64,000 nucleotides of DNA from Aplidium turbinatum (taxonomy: Eukaryota; Chordata; Ascidiacea; Aplousobranchia; Polyclinidae): contig OU964922.1 of NCBI GenBank assembly GCA_918807975.1, positions 17,038,329-17,102,328 of the forward strand, written 5' to 3'. This document shows, in pieces, positions 63,400 through 64,000 of this stretch. How positions within the stretch are numbered: position 1 is the first letter of the stretch; the number at the start of each line of letters is the position of its first letter. The position numbers and the translations under genes are program-made. The notes beneath the pieces are model-generated. The model did no database searches and was not told the DNA's origin. It saw only the letters and a program-made list of their open reading frames with translations.

Positions 63400-64000
63400 A
63401 AGAGTTAATAGAACCAACTCCTTGTAGTCTCCTCTGCTAACTGGGTGTTCAAGAAGTCTGTTACATATTTCAACAATTTCTTCTCTTTTTTCAGCTAACT
63501 CATGTGAAATATCAAAAAAGTCAAAGTTTTTGTCTGGTACTGGAATGGCAGAGAAACATTTCTTAAACCTTTGGAAAATAGCAATTTCAAGACTCTTTGA
63601 TTGTTAAATTTGTAAAGTGTCTCAAACATGGGTCAACACAATCTCACCAATATGGTGACGACATGCAAACCAAAGCAAAGGTTTTGAAATAATATTTTGC
63701 AAGCCACACGTGCAGCTGTTTTAGCTCCAGTGTTAGAGCTAGTGGTGTCAAACACCATTTCAGACAAGCTGCTTTTACAGTCCCATACCTTTATGAGCTC
63801 ATTGGATGCTTTTGCAATGAGCTCACCTACGGGGTCAGAAGATTTGTGTGGGATAACTGGTACCCCTAGCAACTTCGTACCTCCAACCCCTGACAAAAGG
63901 ATTGGCAGTCTTTCTACTTCTCATTCCCTTCTAATGTATCCATAAGCTTACCATCCCCCAATGGATGTTGGCAACTGATGGAGGTTTCCAATTTCCTGCA
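63400..64000 (-). pseudogene. Family X transposase-like protein, catalytic-region piece
   Basis: The minus strand from the window end reads WDGKLMDTLEG-like, then LSGVGGTKLLGVPVIPH, then SSLSEMVFDTTSSNTGAKTA. In following frames it reads EIAIFQRFKKCFSAIPVPDK and HELAEKREEIVEICNRLLNT. The FDTT.SNTG block is the most recognisable motif of the family and probably holds one acidic catalytic residue; that is inference. The gene runs off the window on its N-terminal side. Stops and shifts are present. Confidence 0.6.

Larger units (their letters stand above)
61870..63400 (-). pseudogene. RTE-like LINE C-terminus, split by a hAT
   Basis: Minus strand 63400-63202 reads LLKSTFNRLRWFGHVERSSR and then WINQCRDVPVA. 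After the hAT (62048-63193) it resumes at 62039-61870 with KKPGRPRKTWSDTVNDDRKR, then WRLRMCLARPRP. LRWFGHV.R, GRPRKTW.D.V..D and DRD.WR are the hallmark C-terminal motifs of RTE/CR1-like LINE proteins. Only this tail is present. Confidence 0.75.

Overview
The window is animal nuclear DNA, AT-rich, and almost entirely made of transposable elements. I found no intact host gene with certainty. There are no bacterial operons. There are poly(A)-tailed tRNA-derived SINEs, hAT transposons with 8-bp target duplications, Mutator-like palindromes with 9-10 bp duplications, non-LTR retrotransposons and two LTR elements. The mixture suggests a marine invertebrate (a tunicate, other deuterostome or similar), but I cannot fix the species.

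Layout. 0-2 kb: a 9-bp-TSD MITE carrying a tRNA-like core, a possible SINE and a 20-base G run. 2.05-12.95 kb: an old composite with inverted outer and inner arms. It holds a hAT (2344-8942) that was hit by a LINE (copy A, 3362-8860), itself hit by a palindromic element with satellite repeats (4659-6858). Two more hATs follow (9417-9567, 10549-11717). 15.7-18.1 kb: a LINE with a Cys/His finger, split by a Mutator-type palindrome (16285-17646). 19.96-28.2 kb: a foldback element carrying the N-terminal part of an uncharacterised transposase-like protein ('family X') in both arms. It was interrupted by a partial LTR element with a SCAN-like Gag and by a ZMYM1-type hAT. 28.8-30.2 kb: another foldback. 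33.6-36.4 kb: a hAT gene hit by a second hAT and flanked by a SINE. 37.6-40.8 kb: LINE copy B, nearly full length. 41-42.1 kb: head-to-head SINE-like units and a palindromic MITE. 43.2-47.6 kb: family X hit by a FLYWCH/MULE transposon, itself hit by a hAT. 48.8-50.3 kb: a hAT MITE and another hAT transposase relic. 50.5 kb: a hammerhead-ribozyme-like motif. 50.7-52.2 kb: LINE copy C, internally scrambled. 55.3-56.4 kb: hAT, RTE-like LINE and MITE fragments. 56.46-61.06 kb: a young Ty3/Gypsy element with open gag and pol frames. 61-64 kb: another family X copy, split by RTE-like LINE sequence that is itself split by a hAT containing a SINE, with a second hammerhead-like motif nearby.

The elements do not work together as a system. 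They are a stratified record of insertions, and the target-site duplications let the order be read directly. The observations most worth following are the two hammerhead-like motifs with the same core and stem design, family X and its probable termini, the scrambled LINE between clean target duplications, and the three-level nest at 43-47 kb.
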